Source: Geobacteraceae bacterium (lineage in GTDB: Bacteria > Desulfobacterota > Desulfuromonadia > Desulfuromonadales > Geopsychrobacteraceae). From it: a stretch of 64,000 nucleotides of DNA. The notes beneath the pieces were generated by a model that worked only from the letters and a program-made list of their open reading frames with translations, did no database searches and was not told the DNA's origin. The stretch covers positions 34,232 through 98,231 of the forward strand of contig SLDV01000031.1 of NCBI GenBank assembly GCA_007125165.1, in the 5' to 3' direction. Shown here piece after piece: positions 45,417-53,842 of this stretch. Numbering within the stretch: the stretch's first letter is position 1; each line of letters opens with the position of its first letter. A program made the position numbers and the translations under genes.

Positions 45417-47485
45417 CACTTTTTTCCTGGATTGCAGGGGAATTCCAGACAAAATATTGCGCCGTAGCCTGGTCCATCACTGTGGCCGGTCAAACTTCCG
45501 GCAAGGTCACGGGCCGCCAGAGCACCACTATGCAGACCGAAGCCATGCCCGGTTTTGCGCGTGGTAAAACCATGTTGAAAGATACGCGTCAGGTTCTCCA
45601 AAGCAATGCCCATGCCGTTATCTTCTACCGCGAAGCAGATTTTGTCCGGGGCAGGAGAGTTGATACGCAGAATAATTCTTTTCTCCCGTTCATCGCTTTC
45701 CAGACAGGCGTAGGTCGCATTGGTGATCAGGTTGAGCAGTATCTGCAGCACCTTGTGCTTGTCAATACAGATAGGGGGTACAGGATGATACTCGCGGTCA
45801 ACGCGAATATCATTGCGGCTTAAGGTCTCTGCATTAAGCTTCAGTGCATCCTCCATTAATTGCTCAGCAGAAAGAGTTTCCACCACCCCCGAAATACGCC
45901 CGTAGGTCTGTTGCATGGCGACAATTTCCTTGATGTGCTCAACGCGTTCCTGCAGTGACGTTGCTTCGCGCATCATGAGTTGATGCTCTTCCCCCAGGGC
46001 CTCAGCCAGAGAGCCCAGATACACAGGTATTTTCCGGCCGCGGGAATCTTCGCTTAGAAAGTGTGCCAAGCCACCCGCAGGCGCCAGCAACATCTCGGCG
46101 ACCTTCGCCAGATTAGCCGTTCGTGATTCACGTAATTGCTCCATCAGCAGGGAACAGGAAATATTGACGCTGTTGAGCACATTGCCGACATTGTGCAACA
46201 CCCCGGTGGCCACCTCAGCCATTCCGGCGGCTCGCGACATCTCCAACAATGAACTCTGGGCTTCGGCCAGCTCGACAAGGGCTTTTTCCTTGGCGCTGAC
46301 CTGATTTTCAAGTTCCCGAGTCCGCTCCTGAACCCGTTTCTCAAGTTGCCGGTTGCTGCTTTCAACCTCCTGCCTGGCGCTCATCATCTGCTGATGGGTG
46401 TCTTCAAGCTTGGCCATCATCTGATTGAAATCAGTAATCATGGCGTCGACCTCATCCCCAGGGTTATTCTCAGTAACTGATACGACCGGTGTGCGAATAC
46501 TGAAATCACTCGAACCTACAGTTACCTTGCGCAACGTCCGGCTGAGCTGATTCACCTTGTTGAAGACCCGGACATTCAACAGATAAACAGTAAAACCGAG
46601 AATCAGGATCGTCAGCAGCATGGGCGTCAGACTGCCCGCCAGAATGGTCGAGCGTTGCTGACGAAAAGGCTCTTCTTCAAGAGCAACCGAGAGATAGGCA
46701 ATCGCTTCGCCCTGGTCGTTGTGCAGAGGAGCAGAACTGACATAAAAATGCTGCCCGCTAACCTCTGCGGATCGACTTTGTGAAAAAGAAGGTGAATTAT
46801 CCGCAAAACTACTCAATACCGGCTGACCCGAGGCACTATAGTACATCACGTTCGTAGTGGAAAAATCGGACAGCAGCTCAATTAACAGTTCGTTGCCGTC
46901 AATCAGACGCAAAAGAATGATCCGACCGGCGATACCGCCGGTGTCATGGATAAGTTCGACGCTTGAATGAAACGCGAACAACGTTGACGTGAATGAATCT
47001 ATTTCCATGTCCGGATACTGCTCGGCAACAATGGCGGGATCAATGGTAACCACACCACTCCAATGCGGGTCGATGGTCAGAAGATGTTGGTAGGGGCTAG
47101 TGTCGGCAAGAGCGTCGCCCTTTGGATAAGAAGTGACAACCCTGTCGGTCTCATCGTAAAGCAGCAGCAGATCGATAGCATAGATCGTTGCCATGGTGTT
47201 GACCATGGATGTCAGAGCGGCAACATTGTCAAAATCGAGAAAATCACAGTATTTCTGCGTTTGCTCCCGGGCAATATTGGAAAGGATACGTATTTCTTCG
47301 ATCTGGTTCTGGTGCAGGGTCGTCACCAGGTTCAGTTTGCTCTGCAGATCATCTGCTATCTTCTCCTCAAGCTGCAGGTTCAGCACTCTGAAGAGATATG
47401 CACCATTGATGATAATCGCCACACTGAGCAACCCGAACAGGGCCATCAGAATGCGGATAATTCGTTTCGGAGAGACGTCAGCCAT
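45416..47485 (-). CDS. Sensor histidine kinase with periplasmic sensor and HAMP
   Basis: A 689-residue membrane kinase. TM1 is at 9-30 and TM2 near 285-310 (LTPMLLTILILGFTVYLLNV), enclosing a periplasmic sensing region of about 250 residues with a Cache-like outline. A HAMP segment and a coiled coil (RQEVESSNRQLEKRVQERTR) follow. The His-box is GVLHNVGNVLNSVN, an HxxGNxLN type rather than the common HEINNP. The ATPase has ILLNLITNATYA, VEDNGMGIALE and GFGLHSGALAA. It sits directly upstream of the GGDEF-EAL response regulator, so it links an external signal to cyclic-di-GMP level. Confidence 0.92.
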   Translation of the reverse strand: MADVSPKRIIRILMALFGLLSVAIIINGAYLFRVLNLQLEEKIADDLQSKLNLVTTLHQNQIEEIRILSNIAREQTQKYCDFLDFDNVAALTSMVNTMATIYAIDLLLLYDETDRVVTSYPKGDALADTSPYQHLLTIDPHWSGVVTIDPAIVAEQYPDMEIDSFTSTLFAFHSSVELIHDTGGIAGRIILLRLIDGNELLIELLSDFSTTNVMYYSASGQPVLSSFADNSPSFSQSRSAEVSGQHFYVSSAPLHNDQGEAIAYLSVALEEEPFRQQRSTILAGSLTPMLLTILILGFTVYLLNVRVFNKVNQLSRTLRKVTVGSSDFSIRTPVVSVTENNPGDEVDAMITDFNQMMAKLEDTHQQMMSARQEVESSNRQLEKRVQERTRELENQVSAKEKALVELAEAQSSLLEMSRAAGMAEVATGVLHNVGNVLNSVNISCSLLMEQLRESRTANLAKVAEMLLAPAGGLAHFLSEDSRGRKIPVYLGSLAEALGEEHQLMMREATSLQERVEHIKEIVAMQQTYGRISGVVETLSAEQLMEDALKLNAETLSRNDIRVDREYHPVPPICIDKHKVLQILLNLITNATYACLESDEREKRIILRINSPAPDKICFAVEDNGMGIALENLTRIFQHGFTTRKTGHGFGLHSGALAARDLAGSLTGHSDGPGYGAIFCLEFPCNPGKK

Positions 47486-47525
47486 CTACTGCCTCTGACT
47501 ATCGCTCGATGCGAGCAAATCTATT

Positions 47526-48281
47526 TTATAGTGGACAGATGGTTCCGTCCGGCACACGCTCTTCAACGGGTAAACTCTCCTTGCTCCAGCGCTCCATTCC
47601 ACCACTTAATACTCCGCGCACCCGATAGCCATTATCGATCAGCAGCTTTGCTGCCGATGGTGACTGGCGCATGAACCAGTCAGTGATAATAATTTCCTTG
47701 TCCCGGGGAAGTTGCTGATAGTGGGACTCCAGATAGACCAGCGGGCACAGGTTCGCACCTGAGACAAAAGAGGCATCACGACCAAATTCAAGGGGACGCA
47801 CGTCCAGCACGTAGTAATCCCCTTCTGCTAACAAAGCTGTTATTTCCGCTGGGGACAACCGGGGCACCCTGAAAGCCTGGGCGTCGCTGTCAATAAACAT
47901 GGGATAGTTGAACTTGCGCCAATCCGGTATTCCGCCGATAAAGGAATAGGCATTGACATAACCGCGATCAGCCGCCAGACCGGCGGCGCGCACACTGTAA
48001 GGTCAGCGTACACCCATGCAATAGAAAATAACCGGATGGTTTTTATCAGCCGGTAGCAGATCGCTTGTAGCTACCTCGGTAATTGGGATATTGATGGAAC
48101 CGGGGATGTGCTGCATGTCGAATTCCAGACGACTGAGCACATGAACCAGAAAGGCGCCCTGTTCTTCCACCATCATCTTGACTTCCGGCGCAGTCAGATC
48201 GGGATACTGGCCGGCTGTTGCAACAGTGCCGGACCAGAATATCGTTAAGGTCAACAGACACAACAAGATCAATCGTACCAT
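47526..48281 (-). CDS. Secreted double-rhodanese selenoprotein (in-frame UGA at 48003-48005)
   Basis: Read through one UGA, this is a 251-residue exported protein with selenocysteine at position 93. GGAGG precedes the ATG at 48281, and residues 1-23 are a signal peptide. Domain 1 has the rhodanese loop YCMGVR-U-PYSVRAAG, with active-site Cys88 and Sec93. Domain 2 (about 140-240) has Asp201 where the Cys would be (TDWFMRQS), so it is probably inactive. The reading frame and rhodanese homology continue unbroken after the UGA, and a SECIS-like hairpin follows. Function may be thiol/persulphide or selenium redox chemistry in the periplasm. The alternative is a nonsense-mutated pseudogene. Confidence 0.85.
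47971..48005 (-). promoter_or_regulatory. Candidate bacterial SECIS element after the UGA
   Basis: Downstream of the UGA (48005-48003), after 15 bases, comes a perfect 6-bp stem GCCGCC / GGCGGC closed by the 5-base loop GGTCT (47971-47987). GGUCU is the apical loop of the E. coli fdhF SECIS bound by SelB, and the loop starts 21 bases past the UGA against 18 in fdhF as recalled. The hairpin lies inside the coding sequence, as in other bacterial selenoprotein genes. Confidence 0.75.
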
Positions 48282-48542
48282 CAGACACCTCCAACTTCTG
48301 AACACCAAAAGGACAATCTGTTTTGCCGCCCAATCAAGATGACTTACTGGTGCCACCGGCGGCTTTGACCTGCGGGAAAAAAGAATGTTTTAACGTAACG
48401 CGCCAAAAGGCATTAGTCAATAATAATTAGGCTCCGTGTGTGAGTACGTTGCGTGATGCGATTCATTCAATCACGGGGAGAGACACTATCAGGTAGCGGC
48501 TGTCAGGCAGCAAGATGGGTTATCCCGCAACCAAAACATAAA

Positions 48543-48580
48543 AAACGCCGCCGATCAGCAAAGACTGATTCGGCGGCGTT
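48543..48580 (-). terminator. Intrinsic terminator of hflKC
   Basis: An 11-bp stem AACGCCGCCGA / TCGGCGGCGTT, extended by an inner ATCAG/CTGAT pairing, and followed on the minus strand by TTTTTTA. It lies 29 bases after the hflC stop. The remaining 48282-48542 stretch shows no other feature. Confidence 0.9.
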
Positions 48581-48608
48581 GCAGGTTTTATCTGACTGTC
48601 GTTACAGG

Positions 48609-49541
48609 CTAAAAGCCGGCATCGCGCGTACGCAGGTATTTATAGTAGTCAGAATCGGCCGAGATCACCATCTTGCCGTTTTTGGTCAGGGTTTTCTGGT
48701 AAGATTCCATGGTCCGTAAGAACGCGTACAACTCGGGATCTCTGGAGTAAGCCTGGGCATAAATTGCGGCCGCTTCAGCGTCGGCATTACCACGTATTTC
48801 CAGCACCTGACGATGGGCCTCGGAGCGAATGCGCTGAAGTTCAAGATCCATTTCACCGAGAATGTTGGCTTTTTCCCCTTCACCTTCAGAGCGATAGCGG
48901 GAAGCGACCTGATTCCGTTCGTTGATCATCCGCTCATAAACCCGCTGGCGGACCTGTTCAACGTAGTTGATCCGTTTGATCTGCACATCGATCAATTCGA
49001 TACCGTAAGCCGGGGTACTGGCACTGGCGCGCTCAAGAACACCCCGGATGATGGTCTCGCGACCGGTCATTTCTTCGATAGTGATTTCCCGTCCATCAAC
49101 CTCAAAGGCCTCATCGGCCTCCGCCTTGTAATCACTGCCGCGTACCAGCTCAGCGAGCAGATGGCTGGAGACCGCATCGCGGACAACCGAGTCGATGATA
49201 TTGTCCAGGCGGCTCAGACCACCACGGATATTGGCCACCGTCCGGTAAAATTCGAGGGGATCGGAGATGCGCCAGCGCGCGGTCGTATCGACCCAGATAA
49301 AGCGCATATCCTTGGTCGGTATCTGGTTGGGTGTTCCGTCCCAGTTGAGAATCCGGCTCTCAAAGCGATTGACATTCTGTACGAACGGGAGCTTGAAGTG
49401 CAAACCGGCAGTGGTGACGGTGCTGACCGGGGCGCCGAACTGGGTTACAACCACCTGCTCGGCTTCATTCACTGTATAAAATGCATCCTGACCGATGAGA
49501 ATGACGGCCAGAACGATGACTACGAGCAATCCGTTTTTCAT
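48609..49541 (-). CDS. hflC: FtsH modulator HflC
   Basis: A 310-residue SPFH/prohibitin-family protein. It opens with one membrane anchor (NGLLVVIVLAVILIGQDAFY), and the SPFH domain starts YTVNEAEQVVVTQFGAPVST. The coiled coil contains EGEKANILGEMDLELQRIRS and EAAAIYAQAYSRDPELYAFL, both HflC-typical. With HflK it forms a periplasm-facing cage around the FtsH protease and modulates its membrane-protein turnover. It overlaps hflK by four bases (ATGA) and is followed by a strong terminator. Confidence 0.95.
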   Translation of the reverse strand: MKNGLLVVIVLAVILIGQDAFYTVNEAEQVVVTQFGAPVSTVTTAGLHFKLPFVQNVNRFESRILNWDGTPNQIPTKDMRFIWVDTTARWRISDPLEFYRTVANIRGGLSRLDNIIDSVVRDAVSSHLLAELVRGSDYKAEADEAFEVDGREITIEEMTGRETIIRGVLERASASTPAYGIELIDVQIKRINYVEQVRQRVYERMINERNQVASRYRSEGEGEKANILGEMDLELQRIRSEAHRQVLEIRGNADAEAAAIYAQAYSRDPELYAFLRTMESYQKTLTKNGKMVISADSDYYKYLRTRDAGF

Positions 49542-50578
49542 CGTGGAGCTCCTTCCATATGTTTACGCAGTGGCAGCAAAGGCAGGGCACCACCGTTGAT
49601 ATCGTCCATGATGTAAATTTCATCAAGCTGCGGAAGGACGGCTTCCATGGTTTCGATGAAGATGCGCTGGCGGGTGACTTCCGGTGCCTGCTGATATTGG
49701 GTCAGCAGGGCAATAAAACGGTTGGTTTCACCACTGGCGCGGTTAATCCGTTCAACGGCGTAACCCTGAGCCTCCTGAAGAGCCCGTTGCGCTTCACCAC
49801 GAGCCCGAGGGACTTCCTGGTTGTACTGGGCGCGCGCCTGGAAAATCATACTTTCCTTTTGTTGTTCCGCTTCGTTAACTTCGTTAAAGGCCCCTTTGAC
49901 CGGATCCGGTGGAGTAACGTCCTGGAAACGAACAGTCACAATACGGATACCGACATCGTAAAGCTCAAGGGTCTCCTGCAAGGTTCTTTCAATGGTTGCC
50001 GCCAGAGAAACCCTTTCTGTGGTCAATACTTGCGTAACGTTGGCGTTACCCACCGCTCTACGCACCATGGCTTCGGAGAGATCCCGTATCGTGCCAATGG
50101 GGTCCTGAATCGTGAACACATATTTGTAGGGATCGCGAATCTGATACTGAACAATCCATTTGATATCGGTCACGTTCAAGTCACCGGTCAGAGTCAGGGA
50201 CTCCTCCTCCAGGCCGCGATTGGACAGGGCAGGACGTGCTCCCGGCTCGACCGAGCGGAAGCCGAATTCTTCCCTGAGGACCCGGCCGGTCGGAACCAGA
50301 TAGACCCGATCAATTCCGAAGGGAACCTTGAAATGCAGTCCCGGTTCGGAAAAAGTGGCAAATTTGCCGAAACGCAGCACGACACCGGTTTCTTCGGTAT
50401 TGACCTCGTACATACTGCTGTAGACGCCGACAATAATGACCAGGACAGCTACCAGCAGGATGATCGGTTTTTTGTTCTTCTTAGGATCGAGTTGAAATTT
50501 TTCCTTGAATCGATTGGTCATGTCGATGACCTTTTTCTCCAGGTCTTCCCCGGAAGGACCTTGTCCCCAGTTCTGCAT
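49538..50578 (-). CDS. hflK: FtsH modulator HflK
   Basis: A 346-residue SPFH-family partner of HflC. A short cytoplasmic N-terminus with Gly/Gln-rich start (MQNWGQGPSGEDLEKK) precedes the single membrane anchor (PIILLVAVLVIIVGVYS). The SPFH domain includes NTEETGVVLRFGKFATFSEP, and the coiled-coil segment ARGEAQRALQEAQGYAVERI is conserved in HflK. It leads a two-gene operon with hflC. The 228-base gap to the divergent thiamine-binding gene holds no further gene. Confidence 0.95.
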   Translation of the reverse strand: MQNWGQGPSGEDLEKKVIDMTNRFKEKFQLDPKKNKKPIILLVAVLVIIVGVYSSMYEVNTEETGVVLRFGKFATFSEPGLHFKVPFGIDRVYLVPTGRVLREEFGFRSVEPGARPALSNRGLEEESLTLTGDLNVTDIKWIVQYQIRDPYKYVFTIQDPIGTIRDLSEAMVRRAVGNANVTQVLTTERVSLAATIERTLQETLELYDVGIRIVTVRFQDVTPPDPVKGAFNEVNEAEQQKESMIFQARAQYNQEVPRARGEAQRALQEAQGYAVERINRASGETNRFIALLTQYQQAPEVTRQRIFIETMEAVLPQLDEIYIMDDINGGALPLLPLRKHMEGAPR

Positions 50579-50806
50579 CGGTACCTCTTCTAGTTATGCT
50601 AGGGTTGATGAATAACGAAGCCTGAACTTCTTCGCAATTGACTATTTTAATATTGAACTGGTGAATATAGCAGATTTCTTGTCGCCAGTGTGGGTTTTTC
50701 GTTACGCAGAACGCGCTTTTTCTGCTGCACTCGACTGTTCTTCGCTTGATGAATAAGGATATACTGGCCGAAAAAATACTTTTCAATTGTGTAACAGGAG
50801 AAAAAA

Positions 50807-51112
50807 ATGAACGTTATTGTCGACTTGTGTGTAGTTCCACTGGGGGTAGGGGTTTCCGTATCGAGCTATGTTGCCCGTTGTCAGAAAATCCTGGAAGATG
50901 CCGGCCTGAAAATAAACCTTCATGCCTACGGCACTAATATAGAGGGAGAGTATGACCAGGTATTCTCAGCGATCAGACGCTGCCATGAAGAAATTCACGC
51001 GGCCGGGGCGCCGCGGATCAGTACGACGATCAAGCTGGGTACGCGAATTGATCGGGAGCAGACAATGCTGGACAAGATCCGCAGCGTTGAGGAAAAGAGA
51101 TCGCCAACATAA
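50807..51112 (+). CDS. MTH1187/YqgV-family thiamine-binding protein
   Basis: A 101-residue protein matching the MTH1187 (DUF77) family: NVIVDLCVVPLGVGVSVSSY, then LHAYGTNIEGEYDQVFSAI and RISTTIKLGTRIDRE. These ferredoxin-fold proteins form tetramers and bind thiamine or related ligands in the cytoplasm. An AGGAG site seven bases upstream sets the start. It stands alone, converging with rsgA. Confidence 0.9.
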   Translation: MNVIVDLCVVPLGVGVSVSSYVARCQKILEDAGLKINLHAYGTNIEGEYDQVFSAIRRCHEEIHAAGAPRISTTIKLGTRIDREQTMLDKIRSVEEKRSPT

Positions 51113-51127
51113 TAAAAGCAGGCCGAA

Positions 51128-52132
51128 TTACTTTCTGTTCCGGTTCAGGGCGTTGAGTTCACCTTTCAACTTATGGTAGCTGTCAAGTCGGGCACTGTCA
51201 AGATCGCCGGTCTGTGCTGCTTTTTGCACGGCACAGTCAGGTTCCTTCAGGTGTTGACAATTGCGAAAGCGGCACTGCTGGGCAAGGGCGTCGATTTCAG
51301 CAAAGGATTCCGCCAGATCCTCACTTTCGCCCCAAAGATGCAGTTCGCGCATACCGGGGTTGTCCATGAGGATGCTGCCGTTCGGGAGCAGAAAAAGCTC
51401 GCGGTGGGAGGTGGTATGACGTCCTTTGCCATCGGAACTGCTGACCGCGCCAACTTTCTGCCGATGATGCCCGAGAAGCCCATTGGCGATGGTCGATTTT
51501 CCCACCCCCGATGATCCCAGCAGAGCAACAGTACGACCCGGCTGGAGATGCTGCTGCAAGGGCTCAAGCTGAGCCTCATCGTGAGCCATGCACAACAGGA
51601 CCGGGGTCGTCCCGGCAATGGCTTCAACCTCACCCAGACAAGTGTGTGGGTCGGGATGAAGATCGGTCTTGTTGAGCAGAACTACCGCATCGGCTCCACT
51701 GCTGCTGACCAGGGTGAGGTAGCGTTCAATCCGGCGCAGATTGAAATCCTGATCAAGGCCGCTGACAATCAGGACCAGATCGACATTGGCGGCAATAACC
51801 TGTTCCTCCGAGCGTTGCTCTTTACCTTTACGGTGACCGGGGAGATTGCGGGAAAAGGAACTTTTGCGTCCGAGCAGGGCAACAATGGTTCCCCGTTGCT
51901 GTGATTGAGGTTCGACCACGACCCAGTCGCCGACAACAGGCAAATCCGGTCTGCCGCCGGCCGTGTGACGTATTTTACCGGAAAAACGGACCGTGAGTTC
52001 GCCCGCCGGCGAAACAACCCGATAATAGTTTTTTTCCCCACGGATGATGCGCGCCGGAAGCCGCTGCTCTCCTTTCCAGGGAGCGTATTCCCGTTCAAAA
52101 TGGGCGGACCAGCCCCAGTCTTCTAATATCAT
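51128..52132 (-). CDS. rsgA: Small ribosomal subunit biogenesis GTPase RsgA
   Basis: A 334-residue circularly permuted GTPase. An N-terminal OB fold (RIIRGEKNYYRVVSPAGELT) is followed by G4 (VLLNKTDLH), G1 LLGSSGVGKSTIANGLLG and G3 LMDNPGMRELHLWG. The C-terminal zinc finger is CRFRNCQHLKEPDCAVQ. It assists late 30S maturation. Its start overlaps the rsmE stop by one base, so the two ribosome-maturation genes are coupled. Confidence 0.95.
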   Translation of the reverse strand: MILEDWGWSAHFEREYAPWKGEQRLPARIIRGEKNYYRVVSPAGELTVRFSGKIRHTAGGRPDLPVVGDWVVVEPQSQQRGTIVALLGRKSSFSRNLPGHRKGKEQRSEEQVIAANVDLVLIVSGLDQDFNLRRIERYLTLVSSSGADAVVLLNKTDLHPDPHTCLGEVEAIAGTTPVLLCMAHDEAQLEPLQQHLQPGRTVALLGSSGVGKSTIANGLLGHHRQKVGAVSSSDGKGRHTTSHRELFLLPNGSILMDNPGMRELHLWGESEDLAESFAEIDALAQQCRFRNCQHLKEPDCAVQKAAQTGDLDSARLDSYHKLKGELNALNRNRK

Positions 52133-52851
52133 CAGGATATTCCAGCAACAAAAGGTGACAACAAAGCCGGTACCGCCGTCTCTACGCCGAGAATCCGCTC
52201 TCCCAGACGAACAGGAATAAAATTCACCTCTTTGAGTCTATCAATTTCATAGGGGATAAATCCCCCTTCCGGACCAATCGCCAGGCAGGCCGGAACCAGT
52301 GGCTGACAGGGAAAAACGCTACCATCCTCCGGATGAGCCACCAGGTTGGTGGTACTGCTACTGATGCCGGGCAGATCATCCTCGGTAAAGGGGCGAAAGC
52401 GTGGGCACAGATGGACCTGGGGCAACAAGGTGTCGCGCCCCTGCTCCAGGCCGAGACAAAGTTGCTCCCTGATCTTTTCAGGCTGCAGCAATGGACTGCT
52501 CCAGTAACTTTTATCTACCCGATAACTGTTGATCAGATAGAGGGATTTGACCCCCATACTGCTGACACACCGCAATATGCGCCGTAGCATTTTCGGTCGT
52601 GGCAATGCCAGAATCAGCGTCACCGGCAGAGGCGGCGGTGGTGACTGGTCAAGCTGAATCGCCAACGTCAGGGCAGCGGAGTCAATAGACTCAATCACCC
52701 CTTGCCCCATCAGGCCATTGACCCGCCCGATGCGCAAACTGTCGCCTGTCTCCTTGGCCAATAAGGTGGTGATATGATCGAAACGGCGACCGCCTAATCT
52801 CACGTGGTTATCATCGATAAAATCATCGTCTTCGAGCAACACCAGATTCAT
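52132..52851 (-). CDS. rsmE: 16S rRNA (uracil-1498-N3) methyltransferase RsmE
   Basis: A 239-residue SPOUT methyltransferase. The start MNLVLLEDDDFIDDNHVRLG at 52851 gives the family length and lies 10 bases after the cobalamin adenosyltransferase stop. The knot region is LAIGPEGGFIPYEIDRLKE, then VRLGERILGVETAVPALLS, which binds SAM. An N-terminal PUA-like domain contacts RNA (GGRRFDHITTLLAKETGDSL). It methylates U1498 of 16S rRNA. It is coupled to rsgA by a one-base overlap. Confidence 0.94.
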   Translation of the reverse strand: MNLVLLEDDDFIDDNHVRLGGRRFDHITTLLAKETGDSLRIGRVNGLMGQGVIESIDSAALTLAIQLDQSPPPPLPVTLILALPRPKMLRRILRCVSSMGVKSLYLINSYRVDKSYWSSPLLQPEKIREQLCLGLEQGRDTLLPQVHLCPRFRPFTEDDLPGISSSTTNLVAHPEDGSVFPCQPLVPACLAIGPEGGFIPYEIDRLKEVNFIPVRLGERILGVETAVPALLSPFVAGIS

Positions 52852-52861
52852 AACGGTCGCG

Positions 52862-53428
52862 TCATCGATGCTCTCCCGGTTGCCAGAAGATATCAGCATT
52901 GCCACTGTCGTTACATAACCGTGCCCAGACAAAGCACAAATCGGAAAGGCGATTGAGAAAACCCAGACAACAAGGGTTAATCGGATCCATTTCAGCAAGG
53001 CACACCAGCTCCCTTTCACAACGCCGCGTCACGGTACGCGCCAGATGCAGCAGAGCAGCGGCACGGGTACCACCCGGCAGCACAAAGTTCTGTGCCGGCA
53101 TCAACTTCTCCCGATCCTCCTCGAGCCAGCGCTCGAGCACATCGATCTGCCCCTGGTGAACATTGGGAATCCGCGCGGCCTGTTCACTGTCGGCAGGTGT
53201 TGCCAACTCCCCCCCCAGGTTGAACAACTCGTTCTGCAATTGCAGCAACTTATCCTTTATACCGGACGGCAGATCCTCACAGCGCACCAGCCCCAGCACG
53301 GAATTCAGCTCGTCAACAGTGCCGTAAGTTTTGACCCGCTGCGAAGCCTTTGATACCCGCGTGCCATCGACAAGGCTGGTCTGCCCCTTATCGCCACCAC
53401 GGGTCATGATCTGGTCAAGTGTCGGCAT
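52862..53428 (-). CDS. ATP:cob(I)alamin adenosyltransferase, PduO type
   Basis: A 188-residue PduO-type enzyme that makes adenosylcobalamin from cob(I)alamin and ATP. The ATP site is TRGGDKGQTSLVDGTRVSK near the N-terminus. Later motifs TYGTVDELNSVLGLVR and VLPGGTRAAALLHLARTVTR, CERELV, and LNRLSDLCFVWAR match the family. The ATG at 53428 follows GGGGAGG. It leads an operon with rsmE and rsgA. The 414-base divergent gap to the OFA transporter holds two palindromic sites and a sigma-54 promoter. Confidence 0.94.
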   Translation of the reverse strand: MPTLDQIMTRGGDKGQTSLVDGTRVSKASQRVKTYGTVDELNSVLGLVRCEDLPSGIKDKLLQLQNELFNLGGELATPADSEQAARIPNVHQGQIDVLERWLEEDREKLMPAQNFVLPGGTRAAALLHLARTVTRRCERELVCLAEMDPINPCCLGFLNRLSDLCFVWARLCNDSGNADIFWQPGEHR

Positions 53429-53515
53429 GATGTAACCTCCCCAGGTTAAGGCTGCAAAATAATAGATCAGATGCACAGTGTACGCAAATATCGGCCTTGT
53501 GACCAGACCAGCGAA

Positions 53516-53531
53516 TTTGCAATTTTGCAAA
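53516..53531. promoter_or_regulatory. Palindromic site TTTGCA-ATTT-TGCAAA
   Basis: A perfect 6-6 palindrome with a 4-base spacer, of the same type as at 36928-36943. It lies about 90 bases before the adenosyltransferase start and about 260 bases upstream of the OFA sigma-54 promoter. Confidence 0.6.
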
Positions 53532-53686
53532 AAAAGGCGTGTAGCATTTCACAAATGCAAACCAGCGTTCTGATCAAACATATCATAGACCGTTATTTAA
53601 AAAAATAGCACGTATGTTCGAGTGGTTACGAATAAAACTTCTTTTTTAATCAGAGCACCTATCCGCAGCCACCGTCCCAAAATAAA

Positions 53687-53700
53687 TTGCAACTCTGCAA
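53687..53700. promoter_or_regulatory. Palindromic site TTGCA-ACTC-TGCAA
   Basis: A 5-5 palindrome matching the other three sites with one outer mismatch (A in place of T before TTGCA). It is about 90-100 bases upstream of the sigma-54 promoter at 53787, a usual place for an enhancer-binding protein. Confidence 0.55.
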
Positions 53701-53786
53701 AAATCGGCTCCTTCAACCCTGTTTCCCAACCTCCCCCCCAGACCTACAACACCTTGAAATAATGAGGCTTTTTTATTTGTCAATAT

Positions 53787-53802
53787 TGGCACACGGGTTG
53801 CC
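53787..53802 (+). promoter_or_regulatory. Sigma-54 promoter of the OFA transporter gene
   Basis: TGGCAC-ACGGG-TTGCC matches the -24/-12 consensus TGGCACRNNNNTTGCW at all positions but the last. The predicted start site is about 30 bases before the ATG at 53843. An NtrC-family activator must therefore drive the gene; one is encoded nearby at 56623-57996. Confidence 0.85.
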
Positions 53803-53842
53803 ATGTAGATCAGACATTCAATCACCATCAAGGAGAACTGCT

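Noticed and set aside
47526-48356. Two separate rhodanese genes, or a frameshifted pseudogene
   Set aside because: Both halves are in the same frame, the upstream half ends within the active-site loop, and the second half lacks a ribosome site. A UGA with SECIS-like hairpin explains it better.
49559-50593. A 344-codon plus-strand frame opposite hflK
   Set aside because: It lies wholly within hflK in antisense; no ribosome site and no family resemblance.
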